Shown here piece by piece: positions 16,364 through 25,400 of a stretch of DNA of 64,000 nucleotides. The notes under the pieces are model-generated. The model was not told the DNA's origin. It saw only the letters and a program-made list of their open reading frames with translations, and did no database searches. The stretch covers positions 5,785,001-5,849,000 of the forward strand of contig NZ_CP114909.1 in the NCBI RefSeq assembly GCF_027497355.1, in the 5' to 3' direction. How positions within the stretch are numbered: the first letter of the stretch is position 1; each line of letters begins with the position of its first letter. Source of the stretch: Micromonospora sp. WMMA1947 (GTDB taxonomy: Bacteria > Actinomycetota > Actinomycetes > Mycobacteriales > Micromonosporaceae). Both the position numbers and the translations under genes were made by a program.

Positions 16364-18445
16364 ATGTCGACAACTGACTGGCGGCAATACACCGTCGAGT
16401 TTCCCAGCTCCGCCGCAGCCGAGCTCATCGCCACCACCGTGCTCGCCCCAGCGCTGGCCACTGCCGAAGAAGACGGAGTTCTGCACGGTTGGTGGTTCGT
16501 CCGCAAGTACCCGTCGTGGCGGTGGCGGTACATCGCCGATGACCCCACCTCCCATCTCGTCGAGGACCTGCTGGAGACGCTCGCCGTCGACGACCGCATC
16601 GTCAACTGGACCCGGGGCATCTACGAGCCGGAGACGATGGCCTTCGGCGGCTCGGCCGGCATGCACGCCGCCCACGACCTCTTCCACCAGGACTGCCGAC
16701 ATCTACTCCTCGGGCCAGGCCTCGCCGAGCCGGCCACGCTCGGCAGACGCGAACTCGCTGTCCTGCTGTGCAGCGTCCTGATGCGGAGCGCCGGCCTGGA
16801 CTGGTACGAGCAGGGCGATGTCTGGGCCAAGGTCACCGACCTGCGCCCAGCCCCGAGCCTGCCCGCGGAGGGCGATGCCACCGCCGTCCTGGTTCGGGCG
16901 ATGAACCGACTCATGACCGCCGACATCCGCAGCCTGAGCGGTCCCACTTCCGACAGCCCGCTCGCCGGCTACGGGGCGTGGTTCGAGGCGTTCGAAACCG
17001 CCGGTCAGGCCCTCGCCGACCTGGCACGGCGCGGCCACCTCCGACGCGGCCTGCGCGCCGTCATCGCCCACCACGTCATCTTCAATGCCAACCGCATCGG
17101 CCTGTCCGTCCATGACCAGTCCACCCTTGCCGCGCTCGCGGTCAGGAACGTCTTCGACCCCACCAGGAGGAGCACCGTGTCCACCGCAGAACCCACCCTA
17201 TCGGCCGCTAGCGTCGACCCGATGACCACGCATCGTGACCCGGCCGACCTGCGCAGCGAACTCGCCGACCAGCTCCGGGCAGAGAACATCATTCGGACGC
17301 CGTCCGTCGAGGCCGCAATCCGGCAGACGCCCCGGCACCTGTTCCTGCCCGGCGTGCCGCTGGAGCAGGCGTACGCCGACACTGCTGTCTACACCAAGAC
17401 CGACGGCCGGGGTGCCTCCATCAGCGCCGCGTCGCAACCCCGGATCGTGGCCATGATGCTCGAACAACTCGACGCCCGACCGGGCCACCGAATCATGGAA
17501 GCTGGCGCCGGTACCGGCTACAACGCGGCTCTCCTCGCCGCAATCACCGGCGAGACCGGCCATGTCGCCACCATCGACGTCGACGACGACCTCGTCGACG
17601 CAGCTCGAAAACACCTCGCGACCGCCGGTGTCGCCAATGTCGAGGTTGTTCGCGGCGACGGCGCGCTCGGCCATCCCGATGGCGCACCGTACGACCGGAT
17701 CATCGCCACCGTCGGCGCCTGGGAAACCCCCACCGCCTGGCTGCAACAGCTCACCCCCGGCGGCAGGCTGGTCGTGCCGCTACGGCTGCGCGGCGCCGCA
17801 TCCCGCTCGGTCATCTTCGAACGGTACGACGGCGGATGGCGCGACGTCGGCAGTGAGCTGGCCGTCTTCATGCCGTTGCGCGGCATCGCCGACGACGCCC
17901 GGCGCATCGTCACCCTGACCGGTGAGCAGGACGTAACCCTGCAGGTGCACAAGGACCAGAACGTCGACGCGGCCGAGCTCGCGGGTGTGCTGGAAACCGA
18001 GCGGCACGAGATGTGGACCGGCGTGCACTTCCCACCGATGGTGCCCTACGAGTGGCTGGACCTGTGGCTGGCCTGCCGGCTCGACAACGCCCTCATGCGC
18101 ATGAACGGCACACCGCAGGCCATCGAGTCCGGCACCGTCTCACCCATGTTCCCCTGGGGCGCGATGGCCACCACCCGAGGCGCCAACCTCGCCTACCTCA
18201 CCATCCGCCCCGCACCACCGGCCGCCGACGGCGGCAAGCACTACGAGGTCGGCGTCATCGGACACGGCCCCTCCGGCAAGGACCTCGCGGAGCACGTCGG
18301 TGCCGAAATCCGCACCTGGGACGCTGAGTACCGCCCCCGAACCGTGCGATTCGAGATTCCCGACGCGCCGGCCGAGGCGAACCCGTCGGCTGGACGCTTC
18401 GTTCTCCCCCGGCCGCACCACCCGATCACCGTCACCTGGCAGTGA
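16364..18445 (+). CDS. FxLD-system fusion: thiopeptide-type biosynthesis domain plus PCMT-like methyltransferase
   Basis: 693-residue two-part protein behind a strong AGGAGG site. The N-terminal 260 residues resemble the LanB elimination/thiopeptide-type domain (WWFVRKYPSWRWRYIAD near 43), a second copy beside the one in LanB. From about residue 285 a protein-L-isoaspartate methyltransferase-like domain follows, with PRHLFLPGVPLEQAY near 324 and the SAM site MEAGAGTGYNAALLA near 377. This matches the methyltransferase of FxLD systems, thought to methylate an Asp side chain that then rearranges to an aspartimide or isoaspartate. The Asp-Asp-Gly of the precursor core is the natural candidate substrate. 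Product chemistry is inferred. Confidence 0.88.
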   Translation: MSTTDWRQYTVEFPSSAAAELIATTVLAPALATAEEDGVLHGWWFVRKYPSWRWRYIADDPTSHLVEDLLETLAVDDRIVNWTRGIYEPETMAFGGSAGMHAAHDLFHQDCRHLLLGPGLAEPATLGRRELAVLLCSVLMRSAGLDWYEQGDVWAKVTDLRPAPSLPAEGDATAVLVRAMNRLMTADIRSLSGPTSDSPLAGYGAWFEAFETAGQALADLARRGHLRRGLRAVIAHHVIFNANRIGLSVHDQSTLAALAVRNVFDPTRRSTVSTAEPTLSAASVDPMTTHRDPADLRSELADQLRAENIIRTPSVEAAIRQTPRHLFLPGVPLEQAYADTAVYTKTDGRGASISAASQPRIVAMMLEQLDARPGHRIMEAGAGTGYNAALLAAITGETGHVATIDVDDDLVDAARKHLATAGVANVEVVRGDGALGHPDGAPYDRIIATVGAWETPTAWLQQLTPGGRLVVPLRLRGAASRSVIFERYDGGWRDVGSELAVFMPLRGIADDARRIVTLTGEQDVTLQVHKDQNVDAAELAGVLETERHEMWTGVHFPPMVPYEWLDLWLACRLDNALMRMNGTPQAIESGTVSPMFPWGAMATTRGANLAYLTIRPAPPAADGGKHYEVGVIGHGPSGKDLAEHVGAEIRTWDAEYRPRTVRFEIPDAPAEANPSAGRFVLPRPHHPITVTWQ

Positions 18446-19611
18446 CGATGGACCCGACCAGCCACGTCCTCCGGCGCTTCCCCCTCGTGGCCCGACCACG
18501 CCCCGCCGCCAAGGCGCTGACCATCCGCGTTGACGATTTATGCGCCCTCGCCGACCGCGCGGACCGGGAAGGCGACATGGCTGCCGCGTCTGCCGTCTAC
18601 AACCAGGCTGCGCTGATCGCCTCGGACTGTGGCCAGCCCGAGCTGGCCCGGCAGTGGTGCCACGAACACGCCGACGCGTACCTGTGCGCCCTCCCCCTGG
18701 GCGCGCAGGCCGCGCGGCACGCCCTCGAGCCGCTGGTCAACCTCGCCCGCCTGCACATCAGAGACGGCAACGGCGACGCCGCTCTTGCGCTCCTTGACGA
18801 CCTCTTCCAGGCTGTGTCTTCCCGCACTGACACCCTTGTCGACGGCCGGCCCCTTCCGGCAAGCCGGCTGACCCGCACCGACGACGATCATCGTGTGGTG
18901 CGGCAGTGGCTGTGGAGCGCGCTTCTCGCGGACGGTGCCCGCGCACTTACCAGCGCCGGCCGGTGGAAGGATGCCTACGACTACCTCCAGCAGTACAACG
19001 GCATCGGCCAACGGATGCTCGACGGGCGCCAAGTCGCGGTCATCGCCGACATCGCCTCCGGCGAGATTGAGCGTGCACGCGTGACCACCGCGGAGACGGT
19101 CCGTGGCGAGCCGTGGGAGGAGGCTGTCACCGCATGTCTGGCCTACCTATGCGCCAGGGCCGTCGGCGAACCGAAAGGGGCGTACCTCGACGCGTTGCTC
19201 CGCAGCTTCCGACGGCTGACGCCCACACCCGGCCTTGCCGCCTTTCACACGCGCCTCGGGCTTGCTGTCATCGATGCAGTCGGCGGCGTAGGCCATTCCG
19301 GCGTACAGGGTCTCGCCACAGGCCTGATCGGTCATGCAGTCCGATGTGATGACGCATACGTTGCTCGTGATCTATTGCGCCACCGCGACATCCTGATCGT
19401 CGGTGACGCCAGGTCCGAAGCTAAGCTGACCGAGAGCCTGCAGGCGTCCGGCCTGACGCACCGAGGCATGCCACACGTCGCGTGCGAGCGGCTGTTGAAG
19501 CTTTTGGTTATCAGCAGGGCGGTGATCCAAGGCGCGAGGGCCGCCTGGCTGGCGCAGAGCGCCCCGTCTGACTGCGTAGAGGGCAGCGGGACACTCGAGC
19601 CATTGTCATGA
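18442..19611 (+). CDS. TPR-like helical protein at the end of the FxLD operon
   Basis: 389 residues, starting at a GTG that overlaps the preceding stop (GTGA), or at an ATG two codons later. It is an Ala/Leu-rich helical-repeat protein (LCALADRADREGDMAAASAV, ARLHIRDGNGDAALALLDDL, RDLLRHRDILIVGDARSEAK). There is no catalytic motif, signal peptide or membrane segment. Tight coupling suggests a cluster-specific partner or sensor role; the exact function is unknown. Confidence 0.65.
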   Translation: MTMDPTSHVLRRFPLVARPRPAAKALTIRVDDLCALADRADREGDMAAASAVYNQAALIASDCGQPELARQWCHEHADAYLCALPLGAQAARHALEPLVNLARLHIRDGNGDAALALLDDLFQAVSSRTDTLVDGRPLPASRLTRTDDDHRVVRQWLWSALLADGARALTSAGRWKDAYDYLQQYNGIGQRMLDGRQVAVIADIASGEIERARVTTAETVRGEPWEEAVTACLAYLCARAVGEPKGAYLDALLRSFRRLTPTPGLAAFHTRLGLAVIDAVGGVGHSGVQGLATGLIGHAVRCDDAYVARDLLRHRDILIVGDARSEAKLTESLQASGLTHRGMPHVACERLLKLLVISRAVIQGARAAWLAQSAPSDCVEGSGTLEPLS

Positions 19612-19639
19612 CGCAGGACGGCCGGACATCATCTACGTC

Positions 19640-20497
19640 ATGCGATGGGTCGCGACACGGCGCGGGTTGCGAAGCCTTGCGACACACTCGTTCACGATGT
19701 TTGGCGCAATAGCCCTCTTTTTGCAGTCCTACCAGGCGATTTGGGACAGGTCCGCGTTTCCTGGTCACGAGATTACGGTGGCGGCGGCGGCCGCTGCAGG
19801 ATCGATGCTTCTCGGACTCGCTCGCGCCCGCCCCGGTCGAACCGTCGCCCGAGACCTCCGGCATCCCCGGTGCCGGGTGGAGATCGTGCCGGGCGACCTG
19901 TTCGACGAACAGGAAGCTCACCTCGTCGTCGGATTCACGGACATGTTCGATACCGACGTGAACGAGGACCGGATCATCAATGCAAACAGTGTGCAGGGGC
20001 AGTTCCTCGAACGGATCTACCAGGGCGACGTTGCCGCGCTGGATGTCGACCTAGCTCGGGCGCTGGCCGGGGTCCCTGGGGCGGTGCGGGTGCCCAGGAC
20101 GGCGAAGCCGTTCGGAAAGCTATGCCGCTATCCTACTGGCACTGTAGCGGTGCTCGGTACTCCGCGCCGGCATTTCTTCTGCGTCGCATACAGCACCATG
20201 ACGCCAGACTTAATCGCACAGTCCTCTGGAGACGTGCTGTGGCGGAGCCTGAGCCACCTTTGGAAGGCGGTGTATGAACATGGACAACGGGCTCCGCTAA
20301 CTATGCCGGTGGTGGGCGCCGGGCTAGCACGGGTAGACGCTCTGGACCGGCTCGCACTGATCCGGCTGATCGTGCTGTCGTTCGTCGCAGCATCCAGGGA
20401 GCGGCTGCTCACCACTCGGCTGCGCATCGCGATACCGCAGCGGGACTTCCTTGACCTCGACCGACTGGAACTACAGGCGTTCCTCGACTCCCTTTAA
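19640..20497 (+). CDS. Membrane-anchored ThsA-type macro domain protein
   Basis: 285 residues. Two hydrophobic helices at about 18-33 and 46-62 precede a macro-like domain from about 75. GDLFDEQEAHLVVGFTDMFD, DTDVNEDRIINANSVQGQF and PVVGAGLARVDALDR are the conserved stretches of the ThsA macro/DUF6430 family. In Thoeris type II a TM-macro protein of this type is the effector, binding a TIR-made ADP-ribose signal and attacking the membrane. No classic ThsB TIR gene is adjacent; the nearest TIR-like genes are those of the two CATRA-like modules at 23.7 and 28.2 kb. The gene starts 28 bp after the lanthipeptide cluster, so it could share its transcript. Effector function is inferred. Confidence 0.78.
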   Translation: MRWVATRRGLRSLATHSFTMFGAIALFLQSYQAIWDRSAFPGHEITVAAAAAAGSMLLGLARARPGRTVARDLRHPRCRVEIVPGDLFDEQEAHLVVGFTDMFDTDVNEDRIINANSVQGQFLERIYQGDVAALDVDLARALAGVPGAVRVPRTAKPFGKLCRYPTGTVAVLGTPRRHFFCVAYSTMTPDLIAQSSGDVLWRSLSHLWKAVYEHGQRAPLTMPVVGAGLARVDALDRLALIRLIVLSFVAASRERLLTTRLRIAIPQRDFLDLDRLELQAFLDSL

Positions 20498-20866
20498 ACT
20501 GCGACACAGTCGCTGGGCGAGACCGCGTTGCCGGCCATTCCGGATGCCGCACCTCGGTCGATGCCCGAGAACGTGGCAAGGTCGCGGCAGGTTCGCGGTC
20601 GACTCGCCGAACCGGTGGCGCAGTCGGCTGAGTAGCTTGTACCGGTCCATCGCCTCAGAGATCCGGTGCAACAACGCGGTCCCGCGGCCGGGCCAGGACA
20701 TTTCCGGTGGCGACAGCGAGCCAGAGGCGATGCAGGCGGGGGATCGGCCGTTGCTGATTGTGGGCGTCAACCGCGCCGACCAACTAACGTGAACTTCGAC
20801 ACCCGCCTCCACACTTGCGAGTGCCCGCTCCTCCCTTCTGCAGCAGGTATCGGACGGGTAGGGAGG
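20498..20866. other. Intergenic region before the first CATRA-like module
   Basis: 369 bp. A minus-strand frame gives a partly protein-like stretch (SEAMDRYKLLSRLRHRFGES) with no good start, possibly a relic. A GGGAGG site sits at its right end, directly in front of the ATG used for the next gene. No clear promoter or hairpin was found. Confidence 0.4.
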
Positions 20867-23704
20867 ATGCGGCACTATGGTCGGGTGGACGAGGAACTGC
20901 TCGCGATGCTGCGCGAGGCTGCCGCGCATGTGGACCGTCACGAGCTGCCCGCGGCCAGGCGATTGCTCGAACCGCTGGCGGCCAGACGGAATCTGCCTGC
21001 GGAGACGCGTGCCCAGGTGCTGCTGGAGTGGGCCTGGGTGCTAGGCGCCGAGCAGCGCAACCGGCAGGCCGCCGAGGCGTACGCCGAGGTAATCAAGCTG
21101 GCCGACCAGGTTGGGGCAGCCGGTCTACGCTGCGAGGCGCTGCTGGAAAGTGGAATCCTTGCCCGCTACGAGGGTCGGCTGGACGACGCCGACGCCCTTC
21201 TTACCGAAGCTGGGTCGGTAGCCGCGAGGCTGAGCGATCACCTGCGGGCAGGGCAGGTGCTCGCGCAGCGGGCTTCGGTCGCCCACCAGCGGCACCAGTT
21301 CGTCCAGGCACGAGAGCATCTCGACGCGTTGGCCGAGTTGCTGCCTCGGTGCCCGTCCCATCAGCGGACCGAGCAGTTGCGCGCCGACTGGGCCCACCAA
21401 ACAGCCGTCTCCGCGCGGATAGCGCATGACTTCGACCAAGCACGGCAGTTACTCGCCGCGGCCCGTGATCGATACGCGGCCCTGGGCCGGCGCATCGGGG
21501 TAGCCAACGTCGATCGCGAGCTCGGAGCTGTCCTAGACCAACTCGGTGACCGGCCCGGGGCGCGACAGGCCTACGGCCGGGCCTTCACGAGTTACCTGCG
21601 GGCGGGACGCCGCCTCGGGGCCGCCCACGTTGCCCGTCGGCTCGGTCAGATGCGGCTGCTCGACGTACCGGAAGACCCCGCCGCCGAAGCGTATGCCCGC
21701 CGCCGTTTCTCCCAGGCCCTACGGCTTGGCGCCGGAGAACCAATCAACCGCATGCTCAGCGAGCTGTCTTTGGCGCGCCTCGACCGGCTCGCCGGGAACC
21801 TCGACGATGCGGAGGGCCGACTCGCGGCGCTGCCGTTCGGGGATGCCCCTGATTTCCGGCACTTGTCTCAGGCCGCCCTCGAATGGGGGATGGTCAAGCG
21901 CGCGCGCGGCGACAGAGCCGCCGCAATCGAAATGTTCCGCCAGGCGCTGCTGCCGCTCGACGCGGGCGATGACCCTAGTGCAGCGTCCATCGCGCATTAC
22001 CAGCTTGCGTATGACCTGATCCTTGATGGCTACGTGAGGGAGGCGAAGGAGCACGCGGTCGCGGCGTTTCAGCTCAGTGAGGGAGCAGGGCGGCGGCTGG
22101 GCGACCCGGCCGACCGCGAGACGTTCTACCGTGACACTCGGCAGGCGTACATCCTCGCCATGCACTGCGCCGCCCGCGACGAGGACGGACCCACCGCGTT
22201 CGCCGTGGCCACAGCAGCACGCGCAGAGGCCGTAGCGGCGTTCATCCGGGCGGGAGCCCAGTTCTCCCCGGAGCTGCGCGAGCTCGTCGCGGCGATCACC
22301 CTGGCCCGGCGTACGCCGGTCGAGGCCGGCCGTCTGCCCGAGCTGTACCGCCGCCTCGACCGGCTAACCACCACCGAGCTGCGGCGCAACGCAGTGCCGG
22401 AGCCTATGGATCTCGCTGCCACGCGGGCCTCGCTTCCCCGCGGCGGACATGCGCTGCTGGTCGACGTACTCGAAGATGAGGCTACGATCTGCAACCGAAT
22501 CTGGTTAGCCCCCGACGGCACGACGCGGGTCGACGAGGTGCTGCTGCCACCAGGCGTACGCCGCTGGCTGGACCGCTATCACGCGGCAGAGCCGGGGTTC
22601 GCTGCCGAGTTCCAAGACGACGCCCTAACCGCGCTGGGCGCCGCAATCATCCCGCCCGGCCTCGCTGCGGCGCTCGAGCGGGGTGACGAGCCCGCCTTGG
22701 TGATTTCCACCGGCGGACTGTTGGGGCCGGTTCCGGTGGCCGCCATCCGGGTAGGTACACGCTGCCTGGCAGAACTTGCACGCATCGCGGTCGTACCGGC
22801 AATCGCCCTGTGGACGGCCCTACGGTCGCGTCCAACACGCACGGGGACGGGCATGGCGGCATACCTTGATGAGTCAGTGCCTGGCAGCCGCCGAGAGAGG
22901 GCTGCCTTGATGAAAGCCTTCCCGGATGCCGCCGTGCTGACCCGCGACCAGGTTCGGCCCTCGATCTTCAGGGCGGCTGACCGCGCAGCGATCCTGTTGA
23001 GCGTCCACGGCACGGCCGTCCGTGGCCTCGGCCAGGCCCTAGAACTCGGCGGCGGCGACTCGTTAACGGCCGCTGACCTACTCGTCTGCCGCCTGCCGGA
23101 GGCGGTGCTAATGCCCGCCTGCTGGGCGGGACGGCTCGACCTGCGCGCTGCGGCCGAACCGCTCGGCCTTCCGACGGCGGCGCTGCTCGCAGGGGCCCGC
23201 TGGGTTCTCGCCGGCACCGTGGACATCGCCACGACACGGACCGCCACCCTGCTCGGCGCCTGCTATGCAGAGCTAGCGCGCGGCCGTTCCCCAGTTGACG
23301 CGCTTCGCCAGGTGCAACTCGACTACCTGCGCAGCCGCGGCCGCGGTCAGGTCCCGCCGCACACGTGGGCCGGGCTATCCATTGTGGGAGACGGATTCGA
23401 CCCCTGGATGGCAACTCCGCGACCGTGGCTCGATCGGCAGACAACTGTCGCCGCCACAACGATGTTGCGGGAGGTCCAGACGTGGCTTCTCGATCCGACT
23501 GGCTGGGGTCTGGTGGAGAGCGCGTTGAGCGCCGCCCTGGATTCGGTTGAGACCTTCGACGCCCCAACGCTGCGAACCGCGCTCGCTGCTCTGCGATCGT
23601 CCCGGGCCCAGCCTGAAGCCACCCAGCACATGGCCGCGCCAGCGGTAGTTCGTTTCCGGATCAACCGACTCGCCGCCGCTCTTCAGCAGGCCACTGAGGG
23701 GTGA
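20867..23704 (+). CDS. TPR-CHAT protease of CATRA-like module 1, with fused C-terminal CATASP-like domain
   Basis: About 945 residues. The N-terminal two thirds are TPR-like repeats (RAQVLLEWAWVLGAEQRNRQ, CEALLESGILARYEGRLDDA). They are followed by a caspase-like CHAT peptidase: His714 in LLSVHGTAVRG and Cys752 in LMPACWAGRLD, the expected dyad. After it, about residues 864-915 (TWLLDPTGWGLVESALSAAL) match the small separate protein at 27.9 kb. The start is uncertain (ATG 20867 or GTG 20885). Next comes the TIR-like partner after 4 bp. In CATRA (caspase and TPR repeat associated) conflict systems such proteases are thought to be triggered by a sensor and to cleave host targets; the target here is unknown. 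Confidence 0.82.
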   Translation: MRHYGRVDEELLAMLREAAAHVDRHELPAARRLLEPLAARRNLPAETRAQVLLEWAWVLGAEQRNRQAAEAYAEVIKLADQVGAAGLRCEALLESGILARYEGRLDDADALLTEAGSVAARLSDHLRAGQVLAQRASVAHQRHQFVQAREHLDALAELLPRCPSHQRTEQLRADWAHQTAVSARIAHDFDQARQLLAAARDRYAALGRRIGVANVDRELGAVLDQLGDRPGARQAYGRAFTSYLRAGRRLGAAHVARRLGQMRLLDVPEDPAAEAYARRRFSQALRLGAGEPINRMLSELSLARLDRLAGNLDDAEGRLAALPFGDAPDFRHLSQAALEWGMVKRARGDRAAAIEMFRQALLPLDAGDDPSAASIAHYQLAYDLILDGYVREAKEHAVAAFQLSEGAGRRLGDPADRETFYRDTRQAYILAMHCAARDEDGPTAFAVATAARAEAVAAFIRAGAQFSPELRELVAAITLARRTPVEAGRLPELYRRLDRLTTTELRRNAVPEPMDLAATRASLPRGGHALLVDVLEDEATICNRIWLAPDGTTRVDEVLLPPGVRRWLDRYHAAEPGFAAEFQDDALTALGAAIIPPGLAAALERGDEPALVISTGGLLGPVPVAAIRVGTRCLAELARIAVVPAIALWTALRSRPTRTGTGMAAYLDESVPGSRRERAALMKAFPDAAVLTRDQVRPSIFRAADRAAILLSVHGTAVRGLGQALELGGGDSLTAADLLVCRLPEAVLMPACWAGRLDLRAAAEPLGLPTAALLAGARWVLAGTVDIATTRTATLLGACYAELARGRSPVDALRQVQLDYLRSRGRGQVPPHTWAGLSIVGDGFDPWMATPRPWLDRQTTVAATTMLREVQTWLLDPTGWGLVESALSAALDSVETFDAPTLRTALAALRSSRAQPEATQHMAAPAVVRFRINRLAAALQQATEG

Positions 23705-23708
23705 CTGC

Positions 23709-25196
23709 ATGGCGCCTAGCATCATTGATCCGGAGCTCGTAATTCACCTCTTCGCCTCGATGACCAGCCCTCGCGCTGCGGAGGCCCACACAGAACTCCA
23801 ACGTGTCTGGTTACGGTGCCAATCGGAGCTCGCCATGGACGCGGAAATCGCAAACTTCTCCTGCTCTTTACCATCAACTGTCAGGGATACAGCGACGGTT
23901 CCCGAGGGGGTGATTGCGGCTCAACAGCGGCGTGACGGCTACCTCCAAGGGGTTGCTCGCCGGTGGGGCGACGTCCTAATGGTGTCGATCATAATGTCGG
24001 ACGCGGATGACCGTCACGTCGCAGGCTGGGACCGTCTCAGCAGACGATGGGACGAGGTCGTCGACGTGCGGCCGAAGGCCCTGCTCGGATCTGTGACTAT
24101 CTTCCAGGCTGGGATTCTCGATTCGGAGGATCGGCTCGCACATGCCGATGCCCAGCTTGCCCGAGCCGCCGCCGCACTGCTACCGACATCCGGCGCAGGC
24201 AGAGCCGCTACGATGTTCGACGCCTATGCAGAGACCAGCTTGGGTTCACTAGTCGGCCGGGGAGGGCCCCGCCCGGCCGGGGAGGACTTTTCCTGGTGCG
24301 ACAGGCCCATCCGGGCCATCCCTGGCTTCGGCTTCTGGGAGAGAACAGCGCCACCGACCCAATCTCGTCAGCTGATGCTCCTCGCCCCAGCGAATGACCG
24401 CCTCCAGCTGACGGCTTGGTCGTGGTGGGACGGCGACCCCACAAGCACCCCTCCGCTCGCTCGTTATCTGATGCACGCCGCATACACCAGGGACATCCTG
24501 CGTCCACATCTTGGATCTCTGGCCCTCGGGCCCCGAAGGGAAAGGCTTGAGCGCGCGCGAAAGGGCATGCTCGATGCTCTCCAAGTCGACGATGAGGAGC
24601 ATCTTTTCCCGACGGACCGCACGGTGGTCGAACGTGTTGAGGATGGGCTGACTCGGATCGGGAAGCCGAGCCTGCCAGCCTCACGCTCAATGTCGCCGCC
24701 GGAGGCACGGCGGCAGGTATTCCTCGTCTCGGGCGCTTTCCCTGAGGCAGCTCAGCGCATGCGCGGCTTTTTGCGACGGCTCGGACTCAGACCGCTCGAG
24801 CTCGAGGACTGTGTACGGGAGACTCGCAAGCCTACGCCAAGCCCTTTGGAGGTGTCTCTCGCCGGCGTGCGGATGGCCCGGGCGGCATTAGTCCTACTGA
24901 CGTCGAACCAGAGGTATCAATCTTCCGCCCACGAGGAGGGCAGCGGTCTGCACCCGGACGCCGAAGTGACGTTCCAAGCCGGAGTCGCCATCGCCCTTCG
25001 CCCGCAGCAAACCGTCTTCGTGGTCGCGGGTCGAGTCACCTTGCCCAGACACTTGACCGGTCTTGAGATCATCACGCTCGACGATACAGCGCTATGCAAA
25101 AACATGATCGCACAGCGTTTGCGACTCGCCGGGTGCGATGTGAACACCAGCGCCGCCGACTGGCTGGAGCCCGGCCAGTTCGACTTGAAGGCATGA
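23709..25196 (+). CDS. CATRA-like module 1 partner: CATRA-N-like domain plus degenerate TIR-like domain
   Basis: 495 residues. The N-terminus (ELVIHLFASMTSPRAAEAH) is shared with the 28.2 kb paralogue and fits a CATRA-associated N-terminal domain. Residues about 335-490 form a TIR-like nucleotide-binding domain (PF10137 type), but key positions differ from the paralogue: its VFVIHGRD is VFLVSGAF here (Ser341-Gly342 in place of His-Gly), and its Glu453 in VLLEAG is Gln423 in VTFQAG. NAD-cleaving activity is therefore doubtful. The protein may bind a nucleotide without hydrolysing it, or serve as a scaffold for the CHAT partner encoded 4 bp upstream. Confidence 0.75.
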   Translation: MAPSIIDPELVIHLFASMTSPRAAEAHTELQRVWLRCQSELAMDAEIANFSCSLPSTVRDTATVPEGVIAAQQRRDGYLQGVARRWGDVLMVSIIMSDADDRHVAGWDRLSRRWDEVVDVRPKALLGSVTIFQAGILDSEDRLAHADAQLARAAAALLPTSGAGRAATMFDAYAETSLGSLVGRGGPRPAGEDFSWCDRPIRAIPGFGFWERTAPPTQSRQLMLLAPANDRLQLTAWSWWDGDPTSTPPLARYLMHAAYTRDILRPHLGSLALGPRRERLERARKGMLDALQVDDEEHLFPTDRTVVERVEDGLTRIGKPSLPASRSMSPPEARRQVFLVSGAFPEAAQRMRGFLRRLGLRPLELEDCVRETRKPTPSPLEVSLAGVRMARAALVLLTSNQRYQSSAHEEGSGLHPDAEVTFQAGVAIALRPQQTVFVVAGRVTLPRHLTGLEIITLDDTALCKNMIAQRLRLAGCDVNTSAADWLEPGQFDLKA

Positions 25197-25400
25197 CTGG
25201 TCAACAGCGGCGCATACCCTGAACCGTTCCAGGTCACCCCCTAGAGAATGCTGTCCATCGCCGCTGGACCTCAACTGCGGCCACGGTCGCTGATCGTCGA
25301 CCTCTCCAGCCTCTGACACGGCAGCGACTGCCCGGGTAGACGTCATCTTGATCCAGCGCTCAGGTACCAACTCACACAGCATCCAATCTTGCAGCACGCG

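Noticed and set aside
11711..18445. Thiopeptide biosynthetic cluster
   Set aside because: There is no YcaO or pyridine-forming cyclase, LanB is full length and a LanC is present; FxLD lanthipeptide fits better.
19640..25196. Canonical Thoeris system
   Set aside because: The macro protein fits, but no classical ThsB TIR gene is adjacent and the nearest TIR-like domain lacks key residues.
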